Assembly: GCF_932526225.1 (NCBI RefSeq)
Contig: NC_064034.1
Span: 12,538,887-12,598,886, forward strand
DNA length: 60,000 bases
Direction of reading: 5' to 3'
Origin: Nematostella vectensis
Taxonomy: Eukaryota; Cnidaria; Anthozoa; Actiniaria; Edwardsiidae
The first letter of the stretch is position 1; every line of letters begins with the position of its first letter. The notes under the pieces were generated by a model that had not been told where the DNA came from, did not search any database, and saw only the letters and a program-made list of their open reading frames with translations. Made by a program: the position numbers and the translations under genes. Below, in pieces: positions 35,501 to 43,893 of the stretch.

Positions 35501-36373
35501 AAGGCGGTTTTCAAAAGGTATATCCGTTAACCTCTGGGTGGAGAGGAGAAATATAGAAGGCGGTAACCGTTAACCTATGGGGGAGGGGAGAATGATAGAA
35601 TTAGCAGACAGTTTTTTTTAAAGGGGCAGTGTCATGGTAATGCGTATGTCTGGGGTCAGTGTTTTTGTAGGCTTTTTATTGCCTACAAAGGGTTGAACTT
35701 TAAGATGGCAATGTCTTGCTAAAATAATATGCAATATTTAATTTTAAGAATACTAATGTTTATTGACAGTTTGTGGTCATTTCCTTTAAATTTTAGTCTC
35801 CCACGTGTACCAAAGGCTCATAAGTTATTATTAGAATTTGACTGAAATTCATAATTGTGTCCGGGCCGGAAAGCTATTGAGAGCTTGCAAAGCTATGACA
35901 ATGACCCTACCCCTTTAAGGTAATAACTTCCGTAAATCTGAAGAGTACGGTTTGTACGGTACAGCTTGTCCAGGAGAATTAACACCGAAGGACATAAATT
36001 GTTAAAAACTGATAAGGTTTTGTTATTTATCATCACTATACCGTACAGATAAACAAACGACACTGAAAACTTTAGATTATTTATTGGATTCACCTGGCAA
36101 GTTCACTTGAAACTATTGTGACTCCACAATTTTTGGAGATGATAATTATCGTGACTAAATACCATGGAAGACTATGGTGAACTAATAAACTTAACGTTAC
36201 GTTGTTGTTCTATTTACAGGACATCGTCCAAATATTTGATGTACGGAGAAAGGTTCTGTGTTCAGCCTGAGAGTGGCATTCCCATTACCTCAGGGGATCA
36301 CGCTGTGCTGTACACCATGTGTAACGATCCGCAGTACCACCTTGACTTCTTCAAACTCCCTCCCGTCAATTAG
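11501..36373 (+). CDS. Secreted mosaic ADAM-type metalloprotease, 41 exons (5' end missing)
   Basis: Exons: 11501-11564, 11828-11913, 13422-13476, 13543-13606, 14377-14477, 14917-15015, 15568-15639, 15760-15929, 16694-16772, 16842-16920, 17291-17342, 17532-17616, 17809-17877, 18483-18665, 19441-19497, 19776-19917, 20243-20536, 21304-21438, 21565-21872, 21954-22020, 22246-22270, 22346-22393, 22464-22515, 22593-22670, 22911-22977, 23098-23280, 25522-25839, 26385-26588, 27532-27693, 29296-29519, 29824-30143, 30503-30847, 31137-31420, 31724-31888, 32267-32449, 33569-33635, 34416-34564, 34763-34855, 35075-35266, 35439-35517, 36220-36373. All junctions are AG acceptors with GT donors, except one GC donor at 22516. 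The frame is kept at all 40 junctions (about 1,883 residues, stop TAG at 36371). No transmembrane segment follows the protease part, so a secreted enzyme is inferred. Its substrate is unknown. Boundaries are by eye; no transcript was available. Confidence 0.85.
12400..13330. repeat. Dispersed repeat copies inside protease intron 2
   Basis: 12404-12685 is a direct copy of 6712-6985. At 13206-13330 an inverted copy of the 7033-7200 type unit is present (ctactggtcatttcctt, a 13-base G run at about 13278, then gtgcccccagtgccccactcc). The sequence between them has ORFs without recognisable domains. Confidence 0.6.
13746..13862. mobile_element. Small foldback MITE, copy 1
   Basis: About 115 bases that fold on themselves: cgtcgtattatccatgagcc on the left pairs with ggctcatggataatacgacg on the right, and attcaatgcaaatgaa pairs with ttcatttgcattga. 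A second copy lies at 17392-17512 in another intron of the same gene. Confidence 0.8.
14097..14320. repeat. Partial MITE copy (41881 family)
   Basis: 14212-14312 carries taagaacat...ttcagcctta, then gaacagccgagcctcaacttaaaatcag and gttcttata, matching half of the element at 41881-42139 in reverse orientation. The other half is missing. Confidence 0.55.
14917..17616 (+). other. Reprolysin (M12B) catalytic domain exons
   Basis: The domain opens with RYMELMVIVDNDIY and runs through VLNLINAID, LSGLEIWNE and DGVHLLRG to the zinc motif HEMGHTFGMDHD in exon 16842-16920. That gives three zinc-binding histidines and the catalytic glutamate, all intact. The Met-turn CIMGP follows in exon 17291-17342, and FSDCNM in the next exon closes the domain. 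Every residue needed for catalysis is present, so an active protease is predicted once the propeptide is removed. Confidence 0.93.
17392..17512. mobile_element. Small foldback MITE, copy 2
   Basis: Inverted ends aagttcaaacgtcg at 17392 and cgacgtttgaactt ending at 17512, with an interior nearly identical to 13746-13862. It sits in the intron between exons 17291-17342 and 17532-17616, only about 20 bases before the next exon, so it crowds the acceptor region. Confidence 0.8.
17809..19497 (+). other. Disintegrin domain exons
   Basis: Exons 17809-17877, 18483-18665 and 19441-19497 encode CGNGIKE...CDCGTPE, then RCCNPHTCRLYAHAQC, CCRNC, the disintegrin loop ending in CDVPEVCDG, and CPVDDLKIDGTAC. 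Cysteine spacing matches ADAM disintegrin domains. There is no RGD; the loop carries ADSCDVPEVC, so integrin choice cannot be predicted. The acceptor of the second exon is preceded by a tandem repeat that copies it. Confidence 0.9.
18171..18501 (+). repeat. 50-bp minisatellite copying a splice acceptor
   Basis: Six 50-bp units start at tcatttcgcc 18221, 18271, 18321, 18371, 18421 and 18471. Each contains tttcgccag followed by gtgcatcgaat; the last copy is the true acceptor (gccag at 18482) with the first 19 bases of the disintegrin exon (gtgtgtcgaatggttgatc). The array therefore places five additional near-identical acceptors plus exon-start sequence directly upstream. Unit length is not a multiple of 3, and the upstream units contain in-frame stops. 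Confidence 0.92.
19776..21872 (+). other. Four-exon cassette: discoidin C-half, Cys-rich module, discoidin N-half
   Basis: Exon 19776-19917 encodes the C-terminal half of an F5/8C (discoidin) domain (AQFIRINPQHW...RAEIYGC). Exons 20243-20536 and 21304-21438 encode the unfamiliar Cys-rich module (CLSPES...VCP...LRHKATGMCVHP). Exon 21565-21872 encodes the N-terminal half of a discoidin domain (GLGVSNERRIRDYQITASSS, WCA, FVQIDLG, YHSEDGQRW). The discoidin halves are thus in swapped order. The cassette starts and ends in phase 0 and sits between two phase-0 exons of the ADAM cysteine-rich region. Skipping it would join HHPDY directly to SFCYRGKC, the ordinary ADAM order. Confidence 0.85.
21409..21515 (+). 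repeat. Short duplication of an exon end and donor
   Basis: The end of exon 21304-21438 plus its donor (gcatcgactttgttaaacaaggtagagtgaacga) is repeated once with one change, and a third degenerate copy follows (gcatcgaatttattaaacac). The second copy keeps a GT (cagggtagag) but lacks the exact donor context. Confidence 0.85.
21954..22977 (+). other. ADAM cysteine-rich region and EGF-like segment
   Basis: Six small exons read SFCYRGKCASTHKSQC...IGPG, a 25-base exon (GSWAASTV), QTCGKLQC, NQGTKCGEAM, ICTGNTCQP and VCTTRGKCHCTNG. These match the ADAM pattern FCYxGxC...QC...GPG...CGKLQC...GTxCG, followed by a compact EGF-like CxxxGxCxC. The intron after 22515 starts with GC rather than GT. The cysteine-rich region is shorter than usual between the GPG and CGKLQC motifs. 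Confidence 0.82.
22077..22135 (+). pseudogene. Degenerate duplicate of exon 21954-22020
   Basis: Sequence from gggaaaatgctattttactcag to gaccatctagtcctag parallels ggaaaatgtgcctctactcat to gaccaaataggccctg of the preceding exon, including position and spacing. The copy has lost the cysteine codon pattern and lacks an intact donor, so it is an exon relic in the intron. Confidence 0.7.
23098..23280 (+). other. Thrombospondin type 1 domain (first)
   Basis: One exon (phase 1 to phase 1) encodes GGWGPWSAWTNCTRAC...RQRHRHCDNPAP...GHSC...QQRSACNTQPCPG: the WxxW motif, the CTxxC start and six cysteines of a TSP1 repeat. Its last nine bases and its donor are the founder of the 30-bp minisatellite that fills the following intron. 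Confidence 0.93.
23272..25300 (+). repeat. 30-bp minisatellite made of about 65 splice-donor copies
   Basis: The array starts inside the TSP1 exon: the last exon bases cctgccctg and the donor gtacgtat are repeated together with agcaccccctccc. From 23440 to 24210 units are 30 bp and nearly identical; after that they vary in length (29-34) and sequence, and a few carry the stronger donor gtaagtat (24626, 24980). The strand is C-rich, so the other strand has regularly spaced G runs. In the TSP1 frame the early units read as a 10-residue PCPGTYSTPP-like repeat. Confidence 0.95.
26546..27124 (+). repeat. 73-bp minisatellite copying an exon end and donor
   Basis: Units contain cgactcatgttgcgtatggtacaatcacag (the last 31 bases of exon 26385-26588) followed by the donor gtacgcacttactgggttatcag. 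GT positions are 26589 (true exon end), 26664, 26737, 26810, 26918, 26991 and 27064. Spacing is 73-75, except one 108-base unit with an internal partial copy. Confidence 0.93.
28037..28110 (+). other. Possible alternative terminal exon
   Basis: After gcgtag, the sequence reads in phase with exon 27532-27693 as GVVETFSDEDLYSANNTDETIQHR and stops at TAG 28108-28110. That TAG is the first three bases of the inserted transposon. If used, it would end the protein within fibrinogen-like domain 2. The domain 2 sequence instead fits direct splicing from 27693 to 29296, so this is at best a rare exon. Confidence 0.25.
28108..29084. mobile_element. Non-autonomous DNA transposon with 8-bp target duplication
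   Basis: Left end tagcctgagtatcaggc and right end gcctgatactcaggtta are inverted repeats (17 bases, one mismatch). The bases agcatcgg occur directly outside both ends (28100-28107 and 29085-29092), a clear 8-base target site duplication. A second left-type end (taacctgagtatcaggcgg) lies inside at 28747, so the element is nested or compound. No transposase ORF. An 8-bp duplication suits hAT-like or P-like classes; the termini do not settle it. Confidence 0.85.
30230..30450. repeat. GAT/GGT-rich low-complexity intron segment
   Basis: Loose trinucleotide-like runs (gatgatga, ggtggtg, tgatgatg) between exons 29824-30143 and 30503-30847. No regular unit longer than three bases. Confidence 0.6.
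31724..31888 (+). other. Thrombospondin type 1 domain (second)
   Basis: One phase 1-1 exon encodes LSVWSTWSECGSVCEWGVKTRTRSC...CGGKTC...TTECYHCP, with WSTWSEC and RTRSC typical of TSP1. WxxW tryptophans (possible C-mannosylation) and six cysteines are present. Confidence 0.92.
32425..33190 (+). repeat. 46-bp minisatellite copying an exon end and donor
   Basis: About 17 units of agcggtaaatacatctgtgctgaag followed by gtaaggcatagacctcatgtt. The first unit is the real end of exon 32267-32449 (agcggtaaatacgtctgtcctgaag) with its donor gtaaggc at 32450. Donors repeat at 32496, 32542, 32588 and onward. The intronic copies share changes (cgtctgtcctg to catctgtgctg), so they expanded after leaving the founder. 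A few units lack two bases. Confidence 0.95.
33724..33790 (+). other. Exon-like segment ending in a stop
   Basis: After ttttag the sequence continues phase 2 from exon 33569-33635 and reads SVRKYGIRTTSGSLTDTKDDYD then TAA. It would truncate the protein. Exon 34416-34564 is in the same phase and restores the module, so this is either an alternative terminal exon or chance. Confidence 0.25.
33909..33969. repeat. Inverted repeat in an intron
   Basis: ccccaacctctttcc on the left and ggaacgaggttgggg on the right pair over 15 bases with one mismatch around a loop of about 30 bases. Probably a remnant of a small foldback element; it lies in the intron between exons 33569-33635 and 34416-34564. Confidence 0.55.
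34763..34855 (+). other. Pro/Thr-rich linker exon
   Basis: A 93-base phase 1-1 exon encoding a Pro, Thr, Ser and Ala-rich linker (STPTAPKTTTNPATPTAV). Such linkers are usually O-glycosylated and extended. It separates the last two Cys-rich modules. Confidence 0.8.
35075..36373 (+). other. Unfamiliar Cys-rich module, copy 3, and C-terminus
   Basis: Exons 35075-35266, 35439-35517 and 36220-36373 encode FCLRPESADC...LVYDSTG...LLADGRLKHRCSKKYVCPEG, MYLTLKRSCAGQKAVFKR, and YGERFCVQPESGIPITSGDHAVLYTMCND...LDFFKLPPVN, ending in TAG. The exon pattern is the same three-exon layout as copy 2 (phases 1, 1, 2), while in the cassette copy the first two exons are fused. A possible ATTAAA poly(A) signal is at 36710. 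Confidence 0.8.
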
Positions 36374-37177
36374 AAAACTGGGGCCTGGATCAAACGGCGA
36401 ACCCGAGTCGCACCGTTCTGGTTTATTGAGGTTCGACCATAAAGCGGTTCCACAAGAAAGGCTGGGTTGACCTTCCCATGAATTTGATTCCTGGCGCAGT
36501 GAACAACATACTAACGTCTCATTATTTGTACAGCCTAATTAGAACGGCACTATAATGCGACTCTGGCACGCCCTTCAATCTAGGCCCAAGATTACTGTGA
36601 TTGCGAGTTCAGTGCACTCATTCCTTAATCATCTTTCTTTTTGTATAGTTTAGCGTTACAGCTACGACAGCACCTCACTGTATTTACAGAATACTTTATT
36701 GCACAGTACATTAAAACTCTGATCTATTTTTAAAGTTAATTGCAATATTTTATCGGAAGATGGGGAGATCTCTCAATCTATAATGTGCGTGTACAGTAAA
36801 AGCTCTAGCTAGCCACAAGGGACCAAGACACTGAATGATTGAAATAGTGTCCGTCTTTAAAACTGTATAAGATTGAGCTATATGGTCATTATTTTTCTAT
36901 TCACATGGTGAATGTCAGAAGTTTTTGCTACTGAAAGCTGGAGAGCGCGCATGTTTGTGACCCCAAAAGTCACTTGATTTCTTAGTGCAAGTCGTCTCAT
37001 GATAACGGGAGTTTTCAAAATAGCTCGCTCGTTCTACATACGACAACCTTATGTCTTTTACAAAATTGCTAGCATCGTTTCTAATCGAAAAAATATCTAA
37101 CCGAAAAATATATGAGACAGCCTTTTGCGCAGTGATTGTTTTCATAATTACTCAGATGTCGTCGCAGCCATAAGGGC

Positions 37178-37490
37178 GTGTACATATACCTATTTCAAAA
37201 AACGTTGTCAGTGCGAAACGGCAAATGGCGATTGGCAAATGGCAGTTCTAGGACCGAAAGGAACCATGGGTCTCATTAAATTTCTACTAAATGCTGAAGA
37301 ATATGGATAAATCAAACAATTATCCATTAAAGATTATCAATGTATGTCTCTGACATTGCAACATTTTTTTAACACCTTAAATTTTACGAATGATTAGTAC
37401 CCAGAAGCGCCGTTCGGGCTTAGAACTGCCATTTACTATTTGCCATTCGTCATTTGCACTGACAACCTTTTTGAAATAGGTGTATACAAA
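37178..37490. mobile_element. Foldback element with about 80-bp inverted ends
   Basis: The left arm (gtgtacatatacctatttcaa...gttgtcagtgcgaaacggcaaatgg...ggcagttctagg) matches the reverse complement of the right arm (37405-37490) over about 80 bases with several mismatches. The middle of about 140 bases is unique. It lies between the convergent ends of the protease and pentraxin-like genes. Confidence 0.8.
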
Positions 37491-37699
37491 ATCAGGGCTG
37501 GTTCAGTTGCAGTCAAAATGAAAACGGGCCAAAAGCTATTTATATTCTGCCGTGCAAAGCGTTCCTGGATTCCTTCTGAAAATGTGTCACTATTGTTTGA
37601 TACAGCAGCTAGCCGCCTCTGAGAATTTTCCCACGACACAAGAGGTCCTTTCTGAACTCACTTCCCCGCATATCATGAACATGTCTCTCAGAATGAAAA

Positions 37700-40600
37700 T
37701 TAGGAACATGAAGACGGCTCTTCAAAAAGCGCACCGCCATTGTAAGAAGACGTCTCCTTGCGGAACTCCGTCCACGCCAGCACCGTACCCACCTCGTTGC
37801 CACACCCCTGCCCCAGGATCTCGATGTACTCGTCCGGCAACACCACGTCCCACAAATTGACGCGTGTGATTGTTCCCACTAGAGCATCCGCCAAAACATA
37901 CCCTCCGCCGATAGTGTCTTGGTCGTTGCCAAGCACGAATATCCCAGTACCACCAGCGACGATTTTCCCCTTAGCAAGACCTGTGTCTTTGAGTACCAGT
38001 GTGTTATCTACGAAGAACTGGTAGTCGCCATTGGTGTTATCCCACGTTATGACGACGCGATGGAACTTGGAGTCCGCTTTGATATAGTAGGGTGTCGACC
38101 TAATGAAAATACAAGTCACAGGTTTTAAATCGATCGTTTTCGAAATAACAACTCCGTCCTGTCTTACTCTAAATGTCACTGTGTTTGGTCGTAGCTATGG
38201 GGGCTTTCATTCTTTCACGCTCACTATCGGGTTAACAGATTAGATTCGCAGAACGAGATAGCTAACTTTATTATCCGCGCCATGGGGATACACAAGGAAT
38301 TCTACACAATTTATTCAAGTTTCACAAGAAGATAAAATCCTTCAGTAAGACAAAACCCACCGATAACAATTCTGTTATAGGAGAGGCGCTCAAAATGATT
38401 TGAATGACGGCGTTGCAGGCCCGTAGCCAGGGAAGGTTCAGGGAAATAAAGAAAAAGAAATAAAGGAGAATTAAGTATCACTGCGAGCTAGGAGGAGCTA
38501 CCTAAGAGGAGGAAATGTTCCGCTAAATAAGTTAAACTAACCCCTCCCCGCTCCCCCCCCCCCCCCCCCCCCCCCCCCCCCGCTCAAAACCTTGGCTTCG
38601 GGCCTGTGTTGATTTTTTAGTTTCAATAGAACTTATACGCAAACCACTAAGTTTCCTTACAGCATACAAAACCAGGATCAGAAACTCGAATCTTTGCCTG
38701 TGTGAACGAAGCTGCTGCGCACCACCTACAGAACCATCGAGCATTTCCTACAGCACCGCGACGACAAAAGACTAACATAGTAGATTGATTTAGATTAGAT
38801 TGACGGAGGCGAAGGCGCCTCTTCAAAGTAATGGTATTACTTGGGTAATGATGTATAAGCACATTTGGCCTTTAAACTATGGGTAATGATGTATAAGCAC
38901 ATTTGGCCTTTAAACTATGGGTAATGAGGTAAAAGCACATTTGGCCTTTAAACTATGGGTAATGATGTATAAGCACATTTGGCCTTTAAACTCTGGGTAA
39001 TGAGGTAAAAGCACATTTGGCCTTTAAACTATGGGTAATGAGGTATAAGCATATTTGGCCTTTAAACTAGGGGTAATGATGTATAAGCACAATTGGCCTT
39101 TAAACTATGGGTAATGATGTATAAGCTCATTTGGCCTTTAAACTATGGGTAATGATGTATAAGCACAATTGGCCTTTAAACTATGGATAATGATGTATAA
39201 GCACATTTGGCCTTTAAGCTATGGGTAACGATGTATAAGCACAATTGGCCTTTAAACTATGGGTAATGATGTATAAGCACAATTGGCCTTTAAAATGTTC
39301 CTATCAAACGTCTGCATGAATACAAACACACAGCTGTTTTCGCGGTCAAGAAGGAGAGGGGGTTGCACCCCCCCCCCCCCCCCACCCCCCCCACACACAC
39401 ACACACACACACATTCACCCCTGTACCTTTCCCTTGTTATGTGCCTTGAATACATCGATCTTTCCAATGAAATACTTACAAGAAAAGACCTTGGACGACC
39501 AAATACGACATGCGGCTCCGCTGTAGCATAAAGATCCCGTTGCTGTTGGATGACGAGTAGGAGATGAACGTGTGGTCCTTAGTATCATCATCTATACGGA
39601 CTGTGTAGGTCAAGGTGAATTTGGTCAGATCCACTTTCTTATTTAACCTGACGTAGTCGGTGTTTGTTCTCGTCGGAAACCTTATCTGGAAATTCGATTT
39701 GATGTCTGAAAAAAAAGACAAAACAAAAACTCAATGCACAACTTAGTGGACTAGTCAGTGGACAAGTAGAGCTACCTTCTCACTTCTTGACCTAACATAA
39801 GTCAACGGCTGGAAGGCATATGCGATTTTGCGATTAGTAAGTACAGTCTAGTCAAAGGCAGATGCAAACCGACCTATGCTCCCGTTATATGCCTAATGTC
39901 TGACCAGAGGAACACAGGATCGAATTGTTGACATGCAGTAAATATTCAGTAGAAATAACTAGGTTTGTGAATATCTCTGAATAATCTAGACTAAGAAGTG
40001 ATGATAATAATTAGAATTAACTAATTCTTTTAATCTCTAATTGATTTGCAGTACCTGTATTCAGATTGCATGTATACAACACGTCGTGGCTGTTTAACAC
40101 CTCCTGGCATGTGTAGGGTTTAGAACAAGGCTTCGAGCCACACGCAGACTAAGAAAAAGATCAAAAAGATTGTTTTAATCACCGACCATTTACATTACTA
40201 TCAGCATTGTTATTAATAGTAGCAACACTAAGCAGCAAATGACAAAACCGGGACATCTCAAGAGCGGGGGTGGGGGGGAGGGTGTAAGGAAATAAAAAAG
40301 GCGGGTTAAGACATTTTTCTACATCTTCATTCTTTTAAGGTTTAATTTATTGAGAAACGAGTTTAATTTATTGAGACACGAGTGAGAAATAGAACTACCA
40401 TTACAATTATTAGTAGTGGCAGCATCATAATAACTATCATCTCAATACTTTCAGAGTCTGGTTAATCTCTTTTACTACCATCGTTATCCTTTCATCATTG
40501 TCGTCGTCGTTGTCATGGCCACCACTATAGCCTTTATTAGAAATAAGAGATGGGTTGACGATCTGTGTTCTTCTTCCTACCTTCACTGGTTCCAAGAATG

Positions 40601-41065
40601 TGTATCCCTCCTCTGGGATGTAGAGGTTTTTTCTTGATCGACTCGTTTCACTATTGAGCTGACACACAGACTGCTCAGCAGCTTCTTTGTAGTTGGCCGA
40701 CTTGCATCTTGGATCATCTACGCAGAGACGGGCACATTCAAACTCTGAGAAAACTTGGACAGATTTGAACTCCTGGTCAGTCAACCTCCAGCCTGAAATC
40801 ACAATGAAGCCCCTATTCCCGTCAAGCTGCAGATGGGGGGGGGGGGGGGGGGGGGTATATTTGGTCACGAAAAAACGGCGTAGCCAGGATGTTTCCCTTG
40901 GGGGAGTGGGGTTATATTGGGTCATGAAGAATGACATCCTTTTTCACCTTTTCTACTCTTGAACAGCCCCATCATGTTATTCTTCTCTGTCTGAATGCCA
41001 TCTCTGGAAAGCACCGTCTGCTTTGTACACCATATAAGGAGAAGAGCTAGAAAATGGCCCCTCAT
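37700..41065 (-). CDS. Secreted apple/PAN, Cys-rich, pentraxin-like protein
   Basis: Five exons on the minus strand: 41065-40948, 40792-40581, 40148-40055, 39705-39490, 38178-37700; 372 residues, frame kept throughout, stop TAA at 37702-37700. It begins with a signal peptide (MRGHFLALLLIWC...). Exon 2 encodes an apple/PAN domain (VFSEFECARLCVDDPRCKSANY...CQLNSETS). Exon 3 is a short EGF-like or linker segment (CGSKPCSKPYTCQEV...YTCNL). Exons 4 and 5 give a pentraxin/LamG-type jelly roll: FPTRTNTDYVRL, FTLTYTVRID, FISYSSS, then WDNTNGDYQFFVDN, FVLGNDQD, ALVGTITRVNLWD, EYIEILGQGC. The LGNDQD...GG stretch resembles pentraxin ligand-site sequence. Probably a lectin-like extracellular protein. It is convergent with the protease gene. 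Confidence 0.88.
38545..38582. repeat. Long poly(C) tract
   Basis: A run of about 30 consecutive C in the last intron of the minus-strand gene, one of several homopolymer C or G tracts in the window. Confidence 0.9.
38843..39294. repeat. 38-bp minisatellite, about 12 units
   Basis: Unit gggtaatgatgtataagcac plus atttggcctttaaactat, with a few substitutions (gaggtaaaag, cacaattgg). It lies in the last intron of the minus-strand gene and does not copy any exon edge I can see. A poly(C) run and a (CA)n tract of about 20 bases follow at 39370-39412. Confidence 0.93.
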
Positions 41066-41880
41066 GGTCCTACACAGTTACTACGTGATCAGCTGTGATA
41101 TGCAGTGCCAACCTAATAGTTTTCAAAAAAGGGGATTGTTACATAAAATTAAGTCCGTTGTTCCGAGTTGCGTGTCACATAGTTTGCTTTTTGCGGGACT
41201 TAAAGGTTAAATTATATTTCTCAAATGATAAGCAATTATGTAGTAAACTCGTTTTTTCAAAGTGCTGAGAATTTTTGTAAGCAAAAGCAAATCATTGTCA
41301 CGCAGGTCTGACCAAAGGACTTTGAGGGAATGTGTGGTCTTCCCACATACAAAAACGGGAATGAAATGAGGATGGTGCGTTGTTTGCATTTGACTTTCCG
41401 AATTTTGAACCCCAGCGGCCCTTTTATGCAGCTTTTTGGGAATTAATTTTCATCGCAAAGTGCTGCTTTGCTGGACGTACGCGGATACACCAGAGTACGA
41501 CTCGCTAAATAAGAGCACGCGTCACAGTGTAGGTAAATAAATTTAAGAATAAAAATTAAGAGAAGGGATGTCCCTTGGATTGACCTTGGTTTGCTGGCAG
41601 ATCTTCTTCCTTCGCCCCTAGCTAAAATGAAACAAAATGTCCTCGACATGAAAGCAAAAGCTCTATAGTGCGATTTTGCACAGCTGCTCTGCCTTTAAAA
41701 AGTATAAAAAGGGGTTCGATAATTTTTTTTTTTCTCTTTTCTCTGTATCTAATTGCTTTATCGCCATTGGCGTATGATATGTAAACTGACGATATAAAAT
41801 GAAATAAAAAACACTTTTTCCAAAGGAGATAATCATGGGGAAGAAGTTCTGACTTTCAGAATTTGTCATTCACGTACATT

Positions 41881-42139
41881 TTTTTATAAGAACGTCTAAT
41901 TTTCAGTTGAGGCTGAGCCGTTCTTATTTTTGGAGCATTTTAAGGCTGAAGATGTTCTTAATGATGTTCTCAAATTTTAGTTAAATTTTAAATTTTAGCA
42001 ATATAATATTTAAGGTTAAACCGTATTTTTGATCATATAAGACTTAAAAAGCTAAATGTTGCTGCTGTCTGAGCCTCGGGACGTTCTTAGCATGTTCTTA
42101 AAATTTGGCGAAATCCTAGGCTGGACGTTCTTATAAAAA
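41881..42139. mobile_element. MITE with perfect 16-bp inverted ends
   Basis: tttttataagaacgtc at 41881-41896 is the exact reverse complement of gacgttcttataaaaa at 42124-42139, giving a 259-base element without coding capacity. Related sequence occurs at 6365-6690 (degenerate) and 14212-14312 (half). No target duplication is obvious, so the class is not assigned. Confidence 0.85.
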
Positions 42140-42629
42140 GGTTCTTATAAAAAAGTGTGTATCCCGACTGTGAAAAATAAAAAAAAGCACTTTGTGCTCT
42201 ACATACATTGTAATAATAAGGTAAAAGTATATTGTATTTCTCAAATTTCTGATTATGCTAGATTTAGCAAGTCAAATTTTAGCTTATTGAAATATTGACA
42301 TTTCTTATTATAATATATACATCTATATTTTTGTTCCTTTCAATTGGTTCAGGTGCTTTTGACTAGAATAGACCTTTATGAGATAGTTGAAAGTGAATGT
42401 GTGAAACTTTCAGAAAACCAAAGGTGGAACTCTCGCCCGCTTGAAAAACATTGCCTTTCTTGCAGATAACGATCGGCGTTTCTCGTAACGGGCCAGCATA
42501 CTCTTATTGGTACTTACCTTTTCTCCCAACTTCGACATTTCATCAGAATTACTGTAACCTCCTTTTTTCAATGTTCCACGTTTCTCGTTCTAAAGTTATG
42601 TTTTTTGTGTACGGTATAAAGGGGGGACG

Positions 42630-42970
42630 TTGGATTTTGCGGTATCGGCCTTTTTTGTAGGAGATTGCGGTAAAAGAGCAAAATACATGCGGTGGTGCGG
42701 TGTTTCAAAACACCGTGAGATGCGAGATTTTGCTTTTTAAACGGCGGAATTGCGGTGAAAAAATAAAATATTGCGGTGTTGCGGTGTTAATTAGTCCTGC
42801 GGTGCGCGGGATTTGCCCGTGGTACGGGATGTTTCAGCGGGAAACCTGGGAAATGTCGGGGTGTCGCGCATGCTCTCCAAAAAACCTCGTCCTTCTGTGC
42901 GGTATGCAATATTTCCGTTTTTATCTGCGGTATTGCGGTATTTTCGAAAATGTATTGCGTTATTGCCTAC
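42630..42970. repeat. gcggt-rich degenerate repeat tract
   Basis: Words tgcggt, gcggtattgcggt and gcggtgttgcggtg recur about fifteen times at uneven spacing, mixed with other sequence. It is not a clean tandem array. Origin unknown. Confidence 0.6.
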
Positions 42971-43769
42971 CCCCTTATAAAGATCCAAAAAAAGTAAGAA
43001 ATTTACACTGTAACCAATGTAAACCATGATAGGATTTGCATAATTCGGTTGGCAATCTGCCAACGTTTATGTTCTCCACAACTTTCGTTTCACAAATTTC
43101 CTTTTAGCATGAAAGGACAAAAAGAAAAAAACGAAATCACACAGCTTTTTTTAGCAGAAGCAATCCACCCTTTCTCTTATAAAAAGGAAAGTTTCAATTA
43201 CGGCTAGCAGCAAGATGTGATCCCCAGTTTACAGCGGTACAAAATCGAGTCAGAGATTTCTCCAGATGAAAACTTGCTTGCCCACATGACACTATAGATA
43301 AAGTATTGGGCATACTAAGTAGAACGTATGAATCTTGGTATCAACTTATTACCTCACTTTTTAAACAATTTTAAACAAGTTAGTGAATATACTATGGTAG
43401 CATTATATATACGACAGCACCTTGAGAACATAACAATGCGAACAACCTGTAAAATGACAACTTTTTAAATGCCACTGGTGAATCTTACTTAACTGAGAAA
43501 TGAGGCATTTGTGAGATGCTTTATTAAAGGATCTCCGTTAGCGCTAGTGTTAGCGTTTGTTCATGGCAATAGACTTTATCCAATTATCTTTTTCATATGC
43601 CCCAACAAGTTTGAAACAGGTCTTATGATTCTTCCTTTCTATGGCTACTGGTAAAAATCATAGATCGGACGACGGACGCCTGCAAGATTTGTGCCCATAT
43701 GCTAAAGAACAAGGCTTATTGAAAATCATGCACCATTCATTTCAAAGTAGTCCCGAAATTTTTACATAA

Positions 43770-43893
43770 AAGATAAGCGATTCATAGCGGGAATTTCTCG
43801 ATACTGTGTAAATGGGTCAACCGACATATTTACAAAGAAAGATAAGCTATTCATAGCGGGAATTTCTCGATATTGTGTAAATGGGTCAACGGT
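43770..43893. repeat. 66-bp tandem duplication
   Basis: gataagc(g/t)attcatagcgg followed by gaatttctcgata(c/t)tgtgtaaatgggtcaac occurs twice in a row, starting near 43771 and 43840, with two substitutions. Not related to a gene edge. Confidence 0.85.

Noticed and set aside
38532-39531. ORFs around the poly(C) and CA repeats
   Set aside because: Low-complexity translations inside the last intron of the minus-strand gene.
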